A stretch of 64,000 bases of DNA from Streptomonospora mangrovi (GTDB lineage Bacteria > Actinomycetota > Actinomycetes > Streptosporangiales > Streptosporangiaceae): the NCBI RefSeq assembly GCF_027604915.1, contig NZ_JAJAQC010000029.1, positions 1 through 64,000 on the forward strand, in the 5' to 3' direction. The position numbers were made by a program, and so were the translations under genes. The stretch's first letter is position 1, and each line of letters opens with the position of its first letter. Positions 33,639 through 42,617 of this stretch are shown here, one piece after another. The notes beneath the pieces are model-generated. The model saw only the letters and a program-made list of their open reading frames with translations. It had not been told where the DNA came from and ran no database searches.

Positions 33639-34496
33639 TCAGGAGGACATGAACTCCTCGTAGGCGGCCAGCACCTCGTCGGTCTCGCCGTCCATCACCA
33701 GGTTGCCGCTCTCCAGCCACAGCACCCGGTTGCAGGTGTCCTTGATCGACTTGTTGCTGTGGCTGACCAGGAACACCGTGCCGGCCTCCTCGCGCAGCTT
33801 GCGGATCCGCGCCTCCGACCGCTTGCGGAACTTGCGGTCGCCGGTGGCCAGCGCCTCGTCGATCATCAGCACGTCGTGCTTCTTGGCCGAGGCGATCGAG
33901 AACCGCAGCCGCGCCGCCATGCCCGAGGAGTAGGCGCGCATCGGCAGCGAGGAGAAGTCGCCCTTCTCGTTGATCCCGGAGAACTTGATGATCTCGTCGC
34001 GCTTGGCGCGCGCCTCCTCGGGCGTCATGCCCATCGCCAGGCAGCCCAGGATCACGTTGCGCTCGCCGCTGAGGTCGTTCATCAGCGCCGCGTTGACGCC
34101 CAGCAGCGAGGGCTGGCCGTTGGTGTAGACCCGCCCGCTCTCCGGCGGCAGCAGCCCGGCGATGGCGCGCAGCATCGTGGACTTGCCCGAGCCGTTGGAG
34201 CCGATCAGGCCGATCGCCTCGCCCCGGTAGGCGGTGAAGCTGACGCCCTTGACGGCGTGCACCTGGCGGCCGCCCTTGGGCTGGCGCCCGGTGACGAACC
34301 GCTTGAGCCGGGTGCGGGCGCCCTCCTTGGCGGCGGGCGCGGCGCGGCCCTTGGCCCCGGCGCCGCGCAGCCGGTAGACCACGTGCAGGTCGTCCACGAT
34401 GACGGTGGGCCGGCGGTCCTCGGCGGCCGCCGCCTCGGCGGCGGGGGCGGCCTGCTCCCCCCGCTCGGTGGTGTCCTCGGTGCGCTGCTCAGTCAC
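33639..34496 (-). CDS. Polysaccharide/teichoic-acid-type ABC exporter ATPase (Wzt/TagH class)
   Basis: 285 residues from a GTG overlapping the permease stop by 8 bases. Walker A IGLIGSNGSGKST, signature MRAYSSGMAARLRFSIA (degenerate, as usual in this class), Walker B DVLMIDEALATGD and switch histidine VSHSN. The motif YSSGMAARLRFSIA is typical of O-antigen, teichoic-acid and galactan exporters. It has no C-terminal carbohydrate-binding extension, so the substrate is probably recognised by a lipid carrier rather than a capped chain. An acidic Glu/Ala-rich N-terminal tail of about 30 residues precedes the domain. Confidence 0.92.
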   Translation of the reverse strand: MTEQRTEDTTERGEQAAPAAEAAAAEDRRPTVIVDDLHVVYRLRGAGAKGRAAPAAKEGARTRLKRFVTGRQPKGGRQVHAVKGVSFTAYRGEAIGLIGSNGSGKSTMLRAIAGLLPPESGRVYTNGQPSLLGVNAALMNDLSGERNVILGCLAMGMTPEEARAKRDEIIKFSGINEKGDFSSLPMRAYSSGMAARLRFSIASAKKHDVLMIDEALATGDRKFRKRSEARIRKLREEAGTVFLVSHSNKSIKDTCNRVLWLESGNLVMDGETDEVLAAYEEFMSS

Positions 34497-35400
34497 GGCC
34501 GTACTCCTCCTCAGCCCGCCAGAAGTAGATGAATCCGCCGACGAACGCGAGCAGGGCCCAGCCCAGCGCGAGCGCCCAGACGTGCGGGGGGAGCTGGGCG
34601 GAGGTGAAGCTGTCGATGAGCGCGAAGCGCATCAGGTCGATGTAGACGGCGGCGGGGTTGACGTCGAGCACCACCTGCACCCAGCGCGGGGCGTCGGCGG
34701 CCATGATGTCGATGCTGTACATGACGCCCGAGGCGTACATCCAGGTCCGCAGCACGAACGGCAGGAGCTGCGAGGCGTCGCTGACCTTGCTGCCGATGCG
34801 CGCGGCCCACATGGCCAGCCCGGTGTTGAACAGCAACTGCACCAGCAGCACCGGCACGATCAGCAGCCAGTGCAGCCGGGGCACCTGCCCCATGGCCACC
34901 ACGATGACCGCCAGCACCGCCATCGACACCAGCATCTCGCGGAGCTGGATGATGACGGCCGAGATCGGCATGGCCGCACGGGGGAAGTGCAGCGCCCGGA
35001 TCAGGCCGCGGTCCCCGGAGATCGCCTTGACGCCCGCCATCACGGAGTTGCGGGTGAAGGTGAAGATGAAGACCCCGGTGACGAGGAAGGGGATGAAGTC
35101 GGGGACCCCGCGGCTGGTGCCCAGGAGCAGGCCGAAGATGAGGTAGTAGACCGCCGCGTTCAGCAGCGGGGTGAAGACGTGCCAGAGCTGGCCGAGTCGG
35201 GCGCGGGTGTACTTCGTGGTGGAGCGCGCCTTGGCGAACTCCGTGATGAAGTAGCGGTGCTGCCATAACCTGCGGATGTACTCGACCAGGTTGGGCCGGG
35301 CGCCGCTGACGGACAGGCCGTACCTTGCGGCCCGCTCCGCGGCGTCGGACTCCGGCCGCTGGTGGGCGGCGACTCCGTCTAGTGCCACGCGTCTGCTCAC
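34489..35400 (-). CDS. Polysaccharide ABC exporter permease (Wzm/TagG class, ABC-2)
   Basis: 303 residues from a GTG at 35400. Six membrane segments in an ABC-2 arrangement (LWHVFTPLLNAAVYYLIFGL, PFLVTGVFIFTFTRNSVMAG, MLVSMAVLAVIVVAMG, LLIVPVLLVQLLFNTGLAMW), with the exporter block VMYSIDIMAADAPRW and a C-terminal NPAAVYIDLMRFAL. Coupled by an 8-base overlap to the ATPase. It exports a lipid-linked glycan across the membrane, most likely a cell-wall polysaccharide. Divergent from a TetR gene with two shared operator copies between them, so it is probably repressed by that regulator. Confidence 0.9.
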   Translation of the reverse strand: MSRRVALDGVAAHQRPESDAAERAARYGLSVSGARPNLVEYIRRLWQHRYFITEFAKARSTTKYTRARLGQLWHVFTPLLNAAVYYLIFGLLLGTSRGVPDFIPFLVTGVFIFTFTRNSVMAGVKAISGDRGLIRALHFPRAAMPISAVIIQLREMLVSMAVLAVIVVAMGQVPRLHWLLIVPVLLVQLLFNTGLAMWAARIGSKVSDASQLLPFVLRTWMYASGVMYSIDIMAADAPRWVQVVLDVNPAAVYIDLMRFALIDSFTSAQLPPHVWALALGWALLAFVGGFIYFWRAEEEYGRD

Positions 35401-35470
35401 TTCGGATCTTTCGGCGATTAAGGGTGGGCCGGGCTCCCGGCCGGCTCGGCGCCCAAGCGCATACGACAGA

Positions 35471-35531
35471 ACGCAACCGTTTCGTCGCCTCGTAGCGTAG
35501 GGCGGAGTAGGACAGAACGCAACCGTTTCGT
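35471..35531. promoter_or_regulatory. Two copies of a TetR-type operator between divergent genes
   Basis: ACGCAACCGTTTCGT occurs at 35471-35485 and 35517-35531, inside longer 22-bp direct repeats (35465-35486 and 35511-35532). The symmetrical core is ACG-n-AAC-n-GTT-n-CGT. Spacing from start to start is 46 bases. Confidence 0.88.
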
Positions 35532-35539
35532 CCCTACGT

Positions 35540-35545
35540 TAGTAT
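35540..35545 (+). promoter_or_regulatory. -10 element of a probably leaderless TetR transcript
   Basis: TAGTAT lies only 6 bases before the GTG at 35552, so transcription would begin at or next to the start codon. Operator copy 2 occupies the -35 region (35517-35531). Confidence 0.65.
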
Positions 35546-35551
35546 GGCCGC

Positions 35552-36178
35552 GTGACCGCCGCTGAGAGACCCACGTCGCGCCGCGCCCCGGCCGGGGCCG
35601 CGGTGCTGCAACGGGATGTCACACTGGCGATCCAGGCCGCCGTCTTCGCCGAACTGGCCGAGCACGGATACGGGCGCATGTCGATCGAAGCGGTGGCCCG
35701 CCGCGCGGGGGTCGGCAAGACCGCAATCTATCGCCGCTGGAACTCCAAGCTGCAAATGGTGATCGACGTGGTCTCGACGGCCGCCGTGAAGGTCATGCCG
35801 GTGCCCGACACCGGCAGCCTGCGCGGCGACATCCGCGAACTGCTCGACGCCGGCGCCCAGGCGATGCGGCACCCGCTGGCCTCGCAGATCGTACCCGACC
35901 TCCTGGCCGAGGCCGCCCGCAACCCCGACATCGCCGAGACCCTGGAGAAGGCGCTGCGCGAGACCCAGCAGGGGGTCAGCGCCGTCATGATCGGCAACGC
36001 CGTGGAGCGCGGCGAGCTTCCCGCCGACACCGACGTCGAACTCGCGCTCGACATGGTCTTCGGCCCGCTCTACTGGCGCGTGGCCGTCACCCGCAGCCCG
36101 GTCTCCCCCGACTACCTGGACCGCCTCGCCCAGGGCGCCGCCGCCGCCCTCGTCGGCGCGCACGGCGTCGCGCCCTAG
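35552..36178 (+). CDS. TetR-family repressor of the exporter region
   Basis: 208 residues beginning at a GTG with no Shine-Dalgarno. The HTH is clear: AIQAAVFAELAEHGYGRMSI, then AVARRAGVGKTAIYRRWNSK at residues about 28-70; the TAIYRRW recognition helix is standard for the family. The C-terminal effector domain (LALDMVFGPLYWRVAV) resembles TetR_C domains that bind small lipophilic ligands. The paired operators between it and the divergent exporter operon suggest that it controls both itself and the exporter. Confidence 0.9.
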   Translation: MTAAERPTSRRAPAGAAVLQRDVTLAIQAAVFAELAEHGYGRMSIEAVARRAGVGKTAIYRRWNSKLQMVIDVVSTAAVKVMPVPDTGSLRGDIRELLDAGAQAMRHPLASQIVPDLLAEAARNPDIAETLEKALRETQQGVSAVMIGNAVERGELPADTDVELALDMVFGPLYWRVAVTRSPVSPDYLDRLAQGAAAALVGAHGVAP

Positions 36179-36445
36179 CCGCGCCCCTCGATCCCGCCCT
36201 TCCGGGTCCGGCCGGCCCCCGCCGCGCGCCCCTCGCGCGCCCGCCGGAACCCCCGCTGTGCCGCCGCGCGCACCGCCCGCCGCCCGTGCACACCGCCCTT
36301 CCCGGGTTGTCAGCACGCCCCACTTGAGACCGGTTTGTTACGGAACATCGGCCGCCGGAACGGAAGCCGAGCTGGGAAACACCGCCCCGCTAGCAGGTGA
36401 ACCGCTTCGACGGACGGCGGCGCGCCGGTGCTCACTGTGTGTGCA

Positions 36446-36474
36446 TTGACACATCCGCAATGCCGCTGTCACGA
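36446..36474 (+). promoter_or_regulatory. Promoter of the GH9 cellulase gene
   Basis: TTGACA at 36446-36451, then a spacer of 17-18 bases to a weak -10 (TCACGA/CACGAT around 36469-36475). The start would fall near 36482, just before the CelR-type box. Confidence 0.6.
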
Positions 36475-36486
36475 TTCGGCTACGTG

Positions 36487-36500
36487 TGGGAGCGCTCCCA
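36487..36500 (+). promoter_or_regulatory. CelR/CebR operator upstream of the cellulase gene
   Basis: A perfect 14-bp palindrome TGGGAGCGCTCCCA, identical to the published target of CelR in Thermobifida fusca and CebR in Streptomyces. It lies 110 bases before the ATG and directly after the predicted start point. No celR gene is in the window. Confidence 0.95.
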
Positions 36501-36609
36501 ATCCCGTTCCCGATCCGGCTTCCGACCCGCTCCCGCACGCGTGGAGACCCGCGCAGGAACCCTCGTCCATCCCCCTCATCCCCCATCCCCCTCAACGCGA
36601 GGACTCTCA

Positions 36610-39504
36610 ATGAGCCCAGTTTCCCCCCGCGTCCGACACGCGGCGGGGGCGGTCACGGCCGCCTCCGCCCTGGCCCTCTCCCTGCTCGCCGGCGCGCCCG
36701 CCGCCGCCGACGAGGCCGAGCAGGTCGTCAACGGCGGCTTCGACAACGGCACCACCGGCTGGTGGCACACCGAGAACACCCCGGCCGAGGTGGTCGACGG
36801 CCGCCTGTGCGCCGAGGTCGAGGGCGGCACCGTCAACGCCTGGGACGCCATCGTCGGCCAGGACGACATCAACCTCACCGAGGGCGAGTCCTACGAACTC
36901 ACCTTCACCGCCTCGGCGACCACCGACGTGGCCGTGCGCGCCCTGGTGCAGGAGCCGGTCGAGCCCTACACCGCCTACCTCGCCGAGCGCCCCGTGCTGA
37001 GCGGCGAGGCCCAGACCTTCAGCTACGTCTTCACCTCCGGGGCCACCCGCGACGACGCCCAGCTCGCCTTCCAGCTCGGCGGCGCCGACGAGGCGTGGAC
37101 GTTCTGCCTGGACGACGTGTCGCTGACCGGCGGCGCCGAGCCGCCGGTGTACGACCCCGACACCGGCCCGCCGGTGCGCGTCAACCAGGTCGGCTACCTG
37201 CCCGACGGACCCAAGAACGCCACGCTGGTCACCGAGGCCACCTCGGCGCTGCCCTGGGAGCTGGCCGACGCCTCCGGCGAGGTGGTGGCCGAGGGCCAGA
37301 CCGTGCCCGAGGGCGAGGACCCCAGCTCCGGCGAGAACGTGCACTCCATCGACTTCGGCGACTACACCGGCGAGGGCACGGGGTACACGCTGACCGCCGA
37401 CGGCGCCACCAGCCACCCCTTCGACATCTCCGGCGCCTTCTACGAGGACCTGCGGGTGGACTCGCTGTCGCTGTACTACCCCCAGCGCAGCGGCATCGAG
37501 ATCAGCGACGAGATCATGCCCGGCTACGGCCGCGAGGCCGGCCACGTGGGCGTGCCTCCCAACCAGGGCGACACCAGCGTGCCGTGCGCCCCGGGCTCGG
37601 GCTGCGACTACGAGCTGGACGTCTCCGGCGGCTGGTACGACGCCGGCGACCACGGCAAGTACGTGGTCAACGGCGGCATCTCCGCCTCCCAGATCATGAG
37701 CGTGTGGGAGCGCACCACCTACGCCGACACCGCCCGCCCCGACCGCCTCGGCGACAACACGCTGCCGGTGCCCGAGCACGACAACGGCGTGCCCGACGTG
37801 CTGGACGAGGCGCGCTGGGAGATGGAGTTCCTGCTCAGCATGCAGGTGCCCGAGGGCGAGGAGCTGGCGGGCATGGCCCACCACAAGATCCACGACGCGG
37901 AGTGGACCGGCCTGCCGCTGATGCCGGCCGACGACCCCCAGCCGCGCTACCTCCAGCCGCCCTCCACGGCGGCCACGCTCAACCTGGCGGCCACCGGCGC
38001 CCAGTGCGCCCGCGTGTTCGAGCCCTACGACGCCGACTTCGCCGCGCGCTGCCTGGCGGCGGCCGAGACGGCGTGGCAGGCGGCGCTGGACAACCCGGAG
38101 ATCTACGCCCCGGCCACCGGTGTCGGCGGCGGCCCCTACAACGACGACAACGTCGAGGACGAGTTCTACTGGGCGGCGGCCGAGCTGTTCCTCGCCACCG
38201 GTGAGCAGTCCTACGAGGACGCCGTCATGGACTCCCCCCAGCACACCGCCGACGTCTTCACCGCCGCCGGCGCGAGCTGGGGCGCGGTGGCGCCGCTGGG
38301 CCGGATGAACCTGGCGGCCGTGCCCAACGACCTGCCCGACCGCGACCGCGTGGCCGAGTCGGTCGTGGCCGGCGCCGACCAGTACCTGGAGGCGATGGCC
38401 GAGCACCCCTACGGCCTGCCCTACGCCCCCGAGGACGGCGAGTTCGTCTGGGGCTCCAACAGCCAGGTCCTCAACAACATGGTGGTCATGGCCGCGGCCT
38501 TCGACCTCACCGGCGACCGCGTCTACCGCGACGGCGTCGTGGAGGGCATGGACTACATCCTGGGCCGCAACGCCCTCAACCAGTCCTATGTGACCGGCTA
38601 CGGCGAGAACGCGGCGGAGAACCAGCACAGCCGCTGGTACGCCCACCAGCTCGACCCGGACCTGCCCAACCCGCCGCCCGGCACGCTCTCGGGCGGGCCG
38701 AACTCGGTGGAGAGCACCTGGGACCCGGTCGCCCAGGAGAACCTGGAAGGCTGCGCGCCGCAGTTCTGCTACATCGACGACATCGAGTCCTGGGCCACCA
38801 ACGAGCTGACCATCAACTGGAACGCGCCGCTGGCGATCGTGTCCTCGTTCATCGCCGACCAGACCGGCGGCGGGGGCGACCCGGAGGACCGCACGCCGCC
38901 CAGCGCGCCGGGGGCGCCCACCGCCTCCGACATCACCGCCGACGGCGCGGTGCTGAGCTGGGACGCGGCCACCGACGAGGGCGGCAGCGGGCTGGCGGGC
39001 TACGACGTCTACCGGCAGACGGGCGAGGGCGCCGAGCGGGTGGGCTCCCCTGAGGAGCCGGAGTTCGCGCTGAGCGGGCTGGAGCCCGAGACCGAGTACA
39101 CCTACCACGTGGTCGCGCGCGACGGGGCGGGCAACGAGTCCGAGCCCAGCGCGAGCGTCACGTTCACCACCGCGCCCGAGGGCGGCGGGGACGCCACGTG
39201 CGCCGTGGACTACCGCACCCACGACTGGAGCGGCGGGTTCACCGGGTCGGTGACGGTCACCAACACCGGTGAGGAGCCCATCCGCGCCTGGGAGCTGGCG
39301 TTCGACTTCACGGCCGGACAGACGCTCACCCACGGCTGGAGCGCGGAGTGGGCGCAGCGCGGCACCACCGTCACGGCCAAGGGGATGTCGTGGAACCGCG
39401 ACATCGCCCCGGGCGCCTCGGTGACCGCCGGCTTCAACGGCCGGTGGAACGGGAGCAACCCCGCGCCCGAGGAGTTCACCGTCAACGGCGAGAGCTGCGC
39501 CTGA
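36610..39504 (+). CDS. Secreted multidomain GH9 endo-beta-1,4-glucanase
   Basis: 964 residues; GAGG eight bases before the ATG at 36610. Domains in order: signal peptide (1-34), CBM4-type cellulose-binding module (about 38-178), CelD-type Ig-like domain (about 190-290), GH9 catalytic domain (about 295-755), fibronectin-III (about 770-865, [20 protein letters not shown]) and a C-terminal CBM2 (about 870-964, [20 protein letters not shown]). Catalytic residues: Asp344 and Asp347 in [13 protein letters not shown], and acid Glu732 in [14 protein letters not shown]. This is the architecture of Thermobifida fusca Cel9B-type endoglucanases. Transcription is probably cellobiose-controlled through the CelR box. 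Confidence 0.96.
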   Translation: MSPVSPRVRHAAGAVTAASALALSLLAGAPAAADEAEQVVNGGFDNGTTGWWHTENTPAEVVDGRLCAEVEGGTVNAWDAIVGQDDINLTEGESYELTFTASATTDVAVRALVQEPVEPYTAYLAERPVLSGEAQTFSYVFTSGATRDDAQLAFQLGGADEAWTFCLDDVSLTGGAEPPVYDPDTGPPVRVNQVGYLPDGPKNATLVTEATSALPWELADASGEVVAEGQTVPEGEDPSSGENVHSIDFGDYTGEGTGYTLTADGATSHPFDISGAFYEDLRVDSLSLYYPQRSGIEISDEIMPGYGREAGHVGVPPNQGDTSVPCAPGSGCDYELDVSGGWYDAGDHGKYVVNGGISASQIMSVWERTTYADTARPDRLGDNTLPVPEHDNGVPDVLDEARWEMEFLLSMQVPEGEELAGMAHHKIHDAEWTGLPLMPADDPQPRYLQPPSTAATLNLAATGAQCARVFEPYDADFAARCLAAAETAWQAALDNPEIYAPATGVGGGPYNDDNVEDEFYWAAAELFLATGEQSYEDAVMDSPQHTADVFTAAGASWGAVAPLGRMNLAAVPNDLPDRDRVAESVVAGADQYLEAMAEHPYGLPYAPEDGEFVWGSNSQVLNNMVVMAAAFDLTGDRVYRDGVVEGMDYILGRNALNQSYVTGYGENAAENQHSRWYAHQLDPDLPNPPPGTLSGGPNSVESTWDPVAQENLEGCAPQFCYIDDIESWATNELTINWNAPLAIVSSFIADQTGGGGDPEDRTPPSAPGAPTASDITADGAVLSWDAATDEGGSGLAGYDVYRQTGEGAERVGSPEEPEFALSGLEPETEYTYHVVARDGAGNESEPSASVTFTTAPEGGGDATCAVDYRTHDWSGGFTGSVTVTNTGEEPIRAWELAFDFTAGQTLTHGWSAEWAQRGTTVTAKGMSWNRDIAPGASVTAGFNGRWNGSNPAPEEFTVNGESCA

Positions 39505-39519
39505 CGGCGGACCGGCCGG

Positions 39520-39552
39520 GCGTCCCGGCGCGGCGGCGCCGCGCCGGGACGC
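39520..39552 (+). terminator. Terminator of the GH9 gene
   Basis: A 15-bp perfect stem GCGTCCCGGCGCGGC/GCCGCGCCGGGACGC with a 3-base loop, 16 bases after the stop. Confidence 0.85.
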
Positions 39553-39771
39553 TGACCCCCATCGGCCGGCCCGCGGCGGCCGGGGCGCCCCCCACCCCCG
39601 CCCCGGCCGCCGTTCCCGCCGCCCCTTGCCGCGTTGGCGCGGGGGCGGGCGGCGGGAACACCTCATGGTCCGGCGGGGGCGAGCGCGCACGGGCCGGGGC
39701 GGGGACACGGCACACTGCCCGAGGGCCGGAACCCGGCGCATGGCCCGAGGGCACCTGGGCAGCCGTCCCCC

Positions 39772-40248
39772 ATGGACACCACGCGGACGCTTTCCGTCCT
39801 GGCCTCCGCCGCCGGGCGGGGCATGCTCGCCGGCGTGGCGGGCACGGCGGCGATGACGGTCTCCAGCACCCTGGAGGCGCGGCTGCGCGGCCGGGGCTCC
39901 AGCTCCGCCCCCGAGCAGGCGGCGGGCACCGTGCTGGGGGTGCGCCCCCGCGACGAGCAGGGCGAGCGGCGCTTCAGCACCCTGGCCCACTGGGGCTACG
40001 GCACGATGTGGGGCGCGGTGCGCGGCGTCATCGGAGCGGCCACCGGCGCCGCCGGGGCACCGGCGGCCCTGGCCCACCTCCTCGTGGTCTGGGGCGCCGA
40101 GCAGGTCGTGCTGCCGTCCACCGGCGCCGCTCCCCCGGCCTGGCGCTGGGGCGCCGCCGAGGTCGGCATCGACCTGCTGCACCACGCGGTGTACGCGGCC
40201 GCGACCGGCGCGGCCTACGACCTGCTGACAGCGGCGGCGCCGCGCTAG
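39772..40248 (+). CDS. Small hydrophobic membrane protein, unknown
   Basis: 158 residues from the ATG at 39772 (MDTTRTLSVLASAAGRGMLA); the frame opens earlier in Gly/Arg-rich sequence unlikely to be coding. Three or four hydrophobic stretches (LAGVAGTAAMTVSSTL, AVRGVIGAATGAAGAPAALA, LLVVWGAEQVVLPS, LHHAVYAAATGAAYDLLTAA) suggest a polytopic membrane protein. The pattern TLAHWGYGTMWGAVRG recurs in actinobacterial proteins of unknown function. No strong ribosome site. It may be co-transcribed with the hydrolase 238 bases downstream. Confidence 0.7.
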   Translation: MDTTRTLSVLASAAGRGMLAGVAGTAAMTVSSTLEARLRGRGSSSAPEQAAGTVLGVRPRDEQGERRFSTLAHWGYGTMWGAVRGVIGAATGAAGAPAALAHLLVVWGAEQVVLPSTGAAPPAWRWGAAEVGIDLLHHAVYAAATGAAYDLLTAAAPR

Positions 40249-40486
40249 GGGCGGCGGCGGCCGAGGCGGCGCACCGGCCGCTGGGGCGGCCGCCGTTTCG
40301 GTCTCCGGGCAGGGCGGGCCGGCCGCGACGCCGGGCATTTCCCGCTCCGGGCGGGGTAGGCCCATCCGCGCGCCCGCCGGACACGCGCGCGGGCGACGCA
40401 CCGCCGGGCGGGAGCGGCGCCCGCTCCCACCGCCGCCCGGCCCCACCCCTCGCCGCCGCAGCGCGGCCCGGACCAGGAGCACGCCC

Positions 40487-41368
40487 ATGCCCCACCACGA
40501 CGCCCGCCCGCCCGTCGTCCTGCTGCCCGGTTTCTGGCACGGCACCTGGTGCTGGAGCCCGGTGGCCGCCGAACTCACCGCGCGCGGGCGGCGCGCCGTC
40601 GCGGTGGACCTGCCCGGGCACGGGCTGGAGGCCCGGCCGCCGGCGTCCGCACGGGCGCGGCCCTTCGACCCCGAGGACTTCGCCACCGAGCCGTCGCTGA
40701 CGGCCGGGATCACCCTGGAGTCGGCGACCGAGCACCTGCTGGAGCGCGTGGAGCGCATCGGCGGCGGCGGGCCGTGCGTGGTGGTGGCCCACAGCGGGGC
40801 CGGGCCGGTGGCCGTCCAGGCGGTCGAGAAGGCGCCGCACCTGTTCGCCCGCGCGGTGTACGTGTGCGCGTTCATGCCCACCGCCGGGCTGCCCGCCATG
40901 GCCTACATCAGCGCGCCGGAGAACGCCGGGGAGAAGGCCACGCCCGCGCTGCGCGCCGACCTCTCGACCGTGGGGACGATGCGGCTCGACCCGGGGTCCC
41001 CCGATCCCGACTACCGGGTGCACCTGCGCGACCTGTTCTACAACGACGTGGACGCCGCCGTGGCCGACGCGGCGATCGCCCTGCTCTCCCCCGACGGCCC
41101 GATCGGGATCATGGCGGGCACCACCGAGGTCACCGACAAGGGCTGGGGTTCGGTGCCGCGCACCTTCGTGGTGGGCACCCGCGACAACGCCGTGCGCCCC
41201 GACCTCCAGCGCCGGTTCATCGCCGAGGCCGACGCCCGCTTCCCGCGGACCGCCACCGACATCGTCGAACTGGACAGCTCCCACGCGCCGTTCCTGTCGA
41301 TGCCGGAGCGCCTGGCCGAGGTGATCGACACGGCCGACGAACGCGACGGTCGAGACGGGCGTGCCTGA
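40487..41368 (+). CDS. Alpha/beta hydrolase
   Basis: 293 residues with AGGAG seven bases before the ATG. A cytoplasmic alpha/beta hydrolase: oxyanion region VVLLPGFWHGTWCWSPVAAE, nucleophile Ser in VVVAHSGAGPVAVQAV (about residue 101), acid in VVGTRDNAVRP and His in DSSHAPFLSMPERL. It resembles esterase/methylesterase-like enzymes of the plant salicylate-esterase (EstC/SABP2) type, a large group with varied substrates. No local pathway identifies it. Confidence 0.88.
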   Translation: MPHHDARPPVVLLPGFWHGTWCWSPVAAELTARGRRAVAVDLPGHGLEARPPASARARPFDPEDFATEPSLTAGITLESATEHLLERVERIGGGGPCVVVAHSGAGPVAVQAVEKAPHLFARAVYVCAFMPTAGLPAMAYISAPENAGEKATPALRADLSTVGTMRLDPGSPDPDYRVHLRDLFYNDVDAAVADAAIALLSPDGPIGIMAGTTEVTDKGWGSVPRTFVVGTRDNAVRPDLQRRFIAEADARFPRTATDIVELDSSHAPFLSMPERLAEVIDTADERDGRDGRA

Positions 41369-41418
41369 GGCGGCGGGGGCGGCGGGCGTGAGGAGCACGG
41401 CGGGCCGCCTGACCGCCC

Positions 41419-42399
41419 TCAGCCGTAGCGGTCGAACCGCTCGTCGTCGGCGAAGCCCCGACGGGCGCGGCGGGGGGCCGGGCGGGCGGCGCCCGCGCGG
41501 CGCTCGGCGACGGCGAGCATCAGCAGGATCGCGAACACCGCCGCGCCCACGCCCACCATCCACACCACCGTGGGCGCGTCGGCGCCCCGGTCCCCCGGAA
41601 CCGCAGCCGCGCCCGGCGGCAGGGTGGCGGCCAGCAGCAGGCCCTCGCCCGCCCGCAGCGGACCGGCGGTGAACTCGGCGCGCTGGTCCCCCGGCTCCGC
41701 CGCGCAGGGGCGGCGGGCGCCGGGCGCGCCCGCGCGGCACTCGGCCGCCGCCACGCCCCCGGCCGCACCAAGGCGCGCGCGCACCCGGTCCACCGGGAGC
41801 GTCCCGCCGGTCGGCCACAGGGCGTGCTCCAGGCGCGTCCGGCCGCCCGGGAGGGCGGACAGCAGGCGGTCGTAGCGGTAGTGCAGGACGACCGTGCGCG
41901 GGCCGCGCGCGTCGGTCGGGGCGGCGGTGGGAGCCAAGGCAGGGGCGGCGGTGGGCGAGGCAGTGGGCGCGGTGGGCGCGCCGCCCAGGCGCACCGTGGT
42001 CGCCGCCGCCGTGGCGGTGACCGCGACCGGCCCCAGTCCCGCGTCGTCGGCCACGCGCACCCCGGTCAGGCCCAGCGGCCGTACCTGCCCGCCCACCCGC
42101 CCGCGCGCCGGGATCTCGCGGCGCACCGGGCGGGCGGACGGCCCGCCGAGGCGCAGGGTGACCTCCTCGCGCACCCGCACCGCGCCCTCCTCGGTGACGG
42201 TGATGTCGACGTCCAGCCGCGCGACGGCGTGCCCGGCCGCCGCCGGCCCCGGTGCCCGCTCGACCGCTCCGGCGGCCGGTGCCCCCGGCCCGGCCGCCGC
42301 CAGCAGCGCCACGGCACACACCGCCGCCGCCCGCACCACCCACCCCGCGCGCCGCCGCGCGCGGCCCGCCGCGACCCCCGGCCCGGTCCCCGCCCCCAT
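41419..42399 (-). CDS. DUF2207-like exported domain with C-terminal membrane anchor
   Basis: 326 residues from an ATG at 42399 with GAGG six bases before it; an ATG 12 bases earlier is the alternative. A signal peptide (AVCAVALLAAAGPGAPAAGA) leads to a beta-rich exported domain (ARLDVDITVTEEGAVRVREE, then VTLRLGG and RREIPARG) like the N-terminal domain of DUF2207 proteins. A single membrane helix (VVWMVGVGAAVFAILLMLAV) and a basic cytoplasmic tail close it. It is shorter than full DUF2207 proteins, which carry a further large C-terminal domain, so it may be a truncated relative. Unknown role. Confidence 0.72.
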   Translation of the reverse strand: MGAGTGPGVAAGRARRRAGWVVRAAAVCAVALLAAAGPGAPAAGAVERAPGPAAAGHAVARLDVDITVTEEGAVRVREEVTLRLGGPSARPVRREIPARGRVGGQVRPLGLTGVRVADDAGLGPVAVTATAAATTVRLGGAPTAPTASPTAAPALAPTAAPTDARGPRTVVLHYRYDRLLSALPGGRTRLEHALWPTGGTLPVDRVRARLGAAGGVAAAECRAGAPGARRPCAAEPGDQRAEFTAGPLRAGEGLLLAATLPPGAAAVPGDRGADAPTVVWMVGVGAAVFAILLMLAVAERRAGAARPAPRRARRGFADDERFDRYG

Positions 42400-42617
42400 C
42401 GCCCGCCTCATACCCCTTCGGATCGATCCGGCGCCGCCGGGGTTCCCGCGCCGCGCGGGCGCGCGGCGTCCGCATGCGGACACGCTCGCGGGAACCGACG
42501 TCACGCTGCGCGTCGTGACGCACCCCACTCAACGCGCGGGCCGCGTGACGGATGAAGACGACATATCGGGTAGGGACCCTCCGGACCGCACCGTCGTAGG
42601 GAAAAGGGGTCTGGCAC

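Noticed and set aside
36607-40899. A 1430-codon antisense frame across the cellulase
   Set aside because: Same cause. It shows no known motifs and conflicts with the clear GH9 gene.
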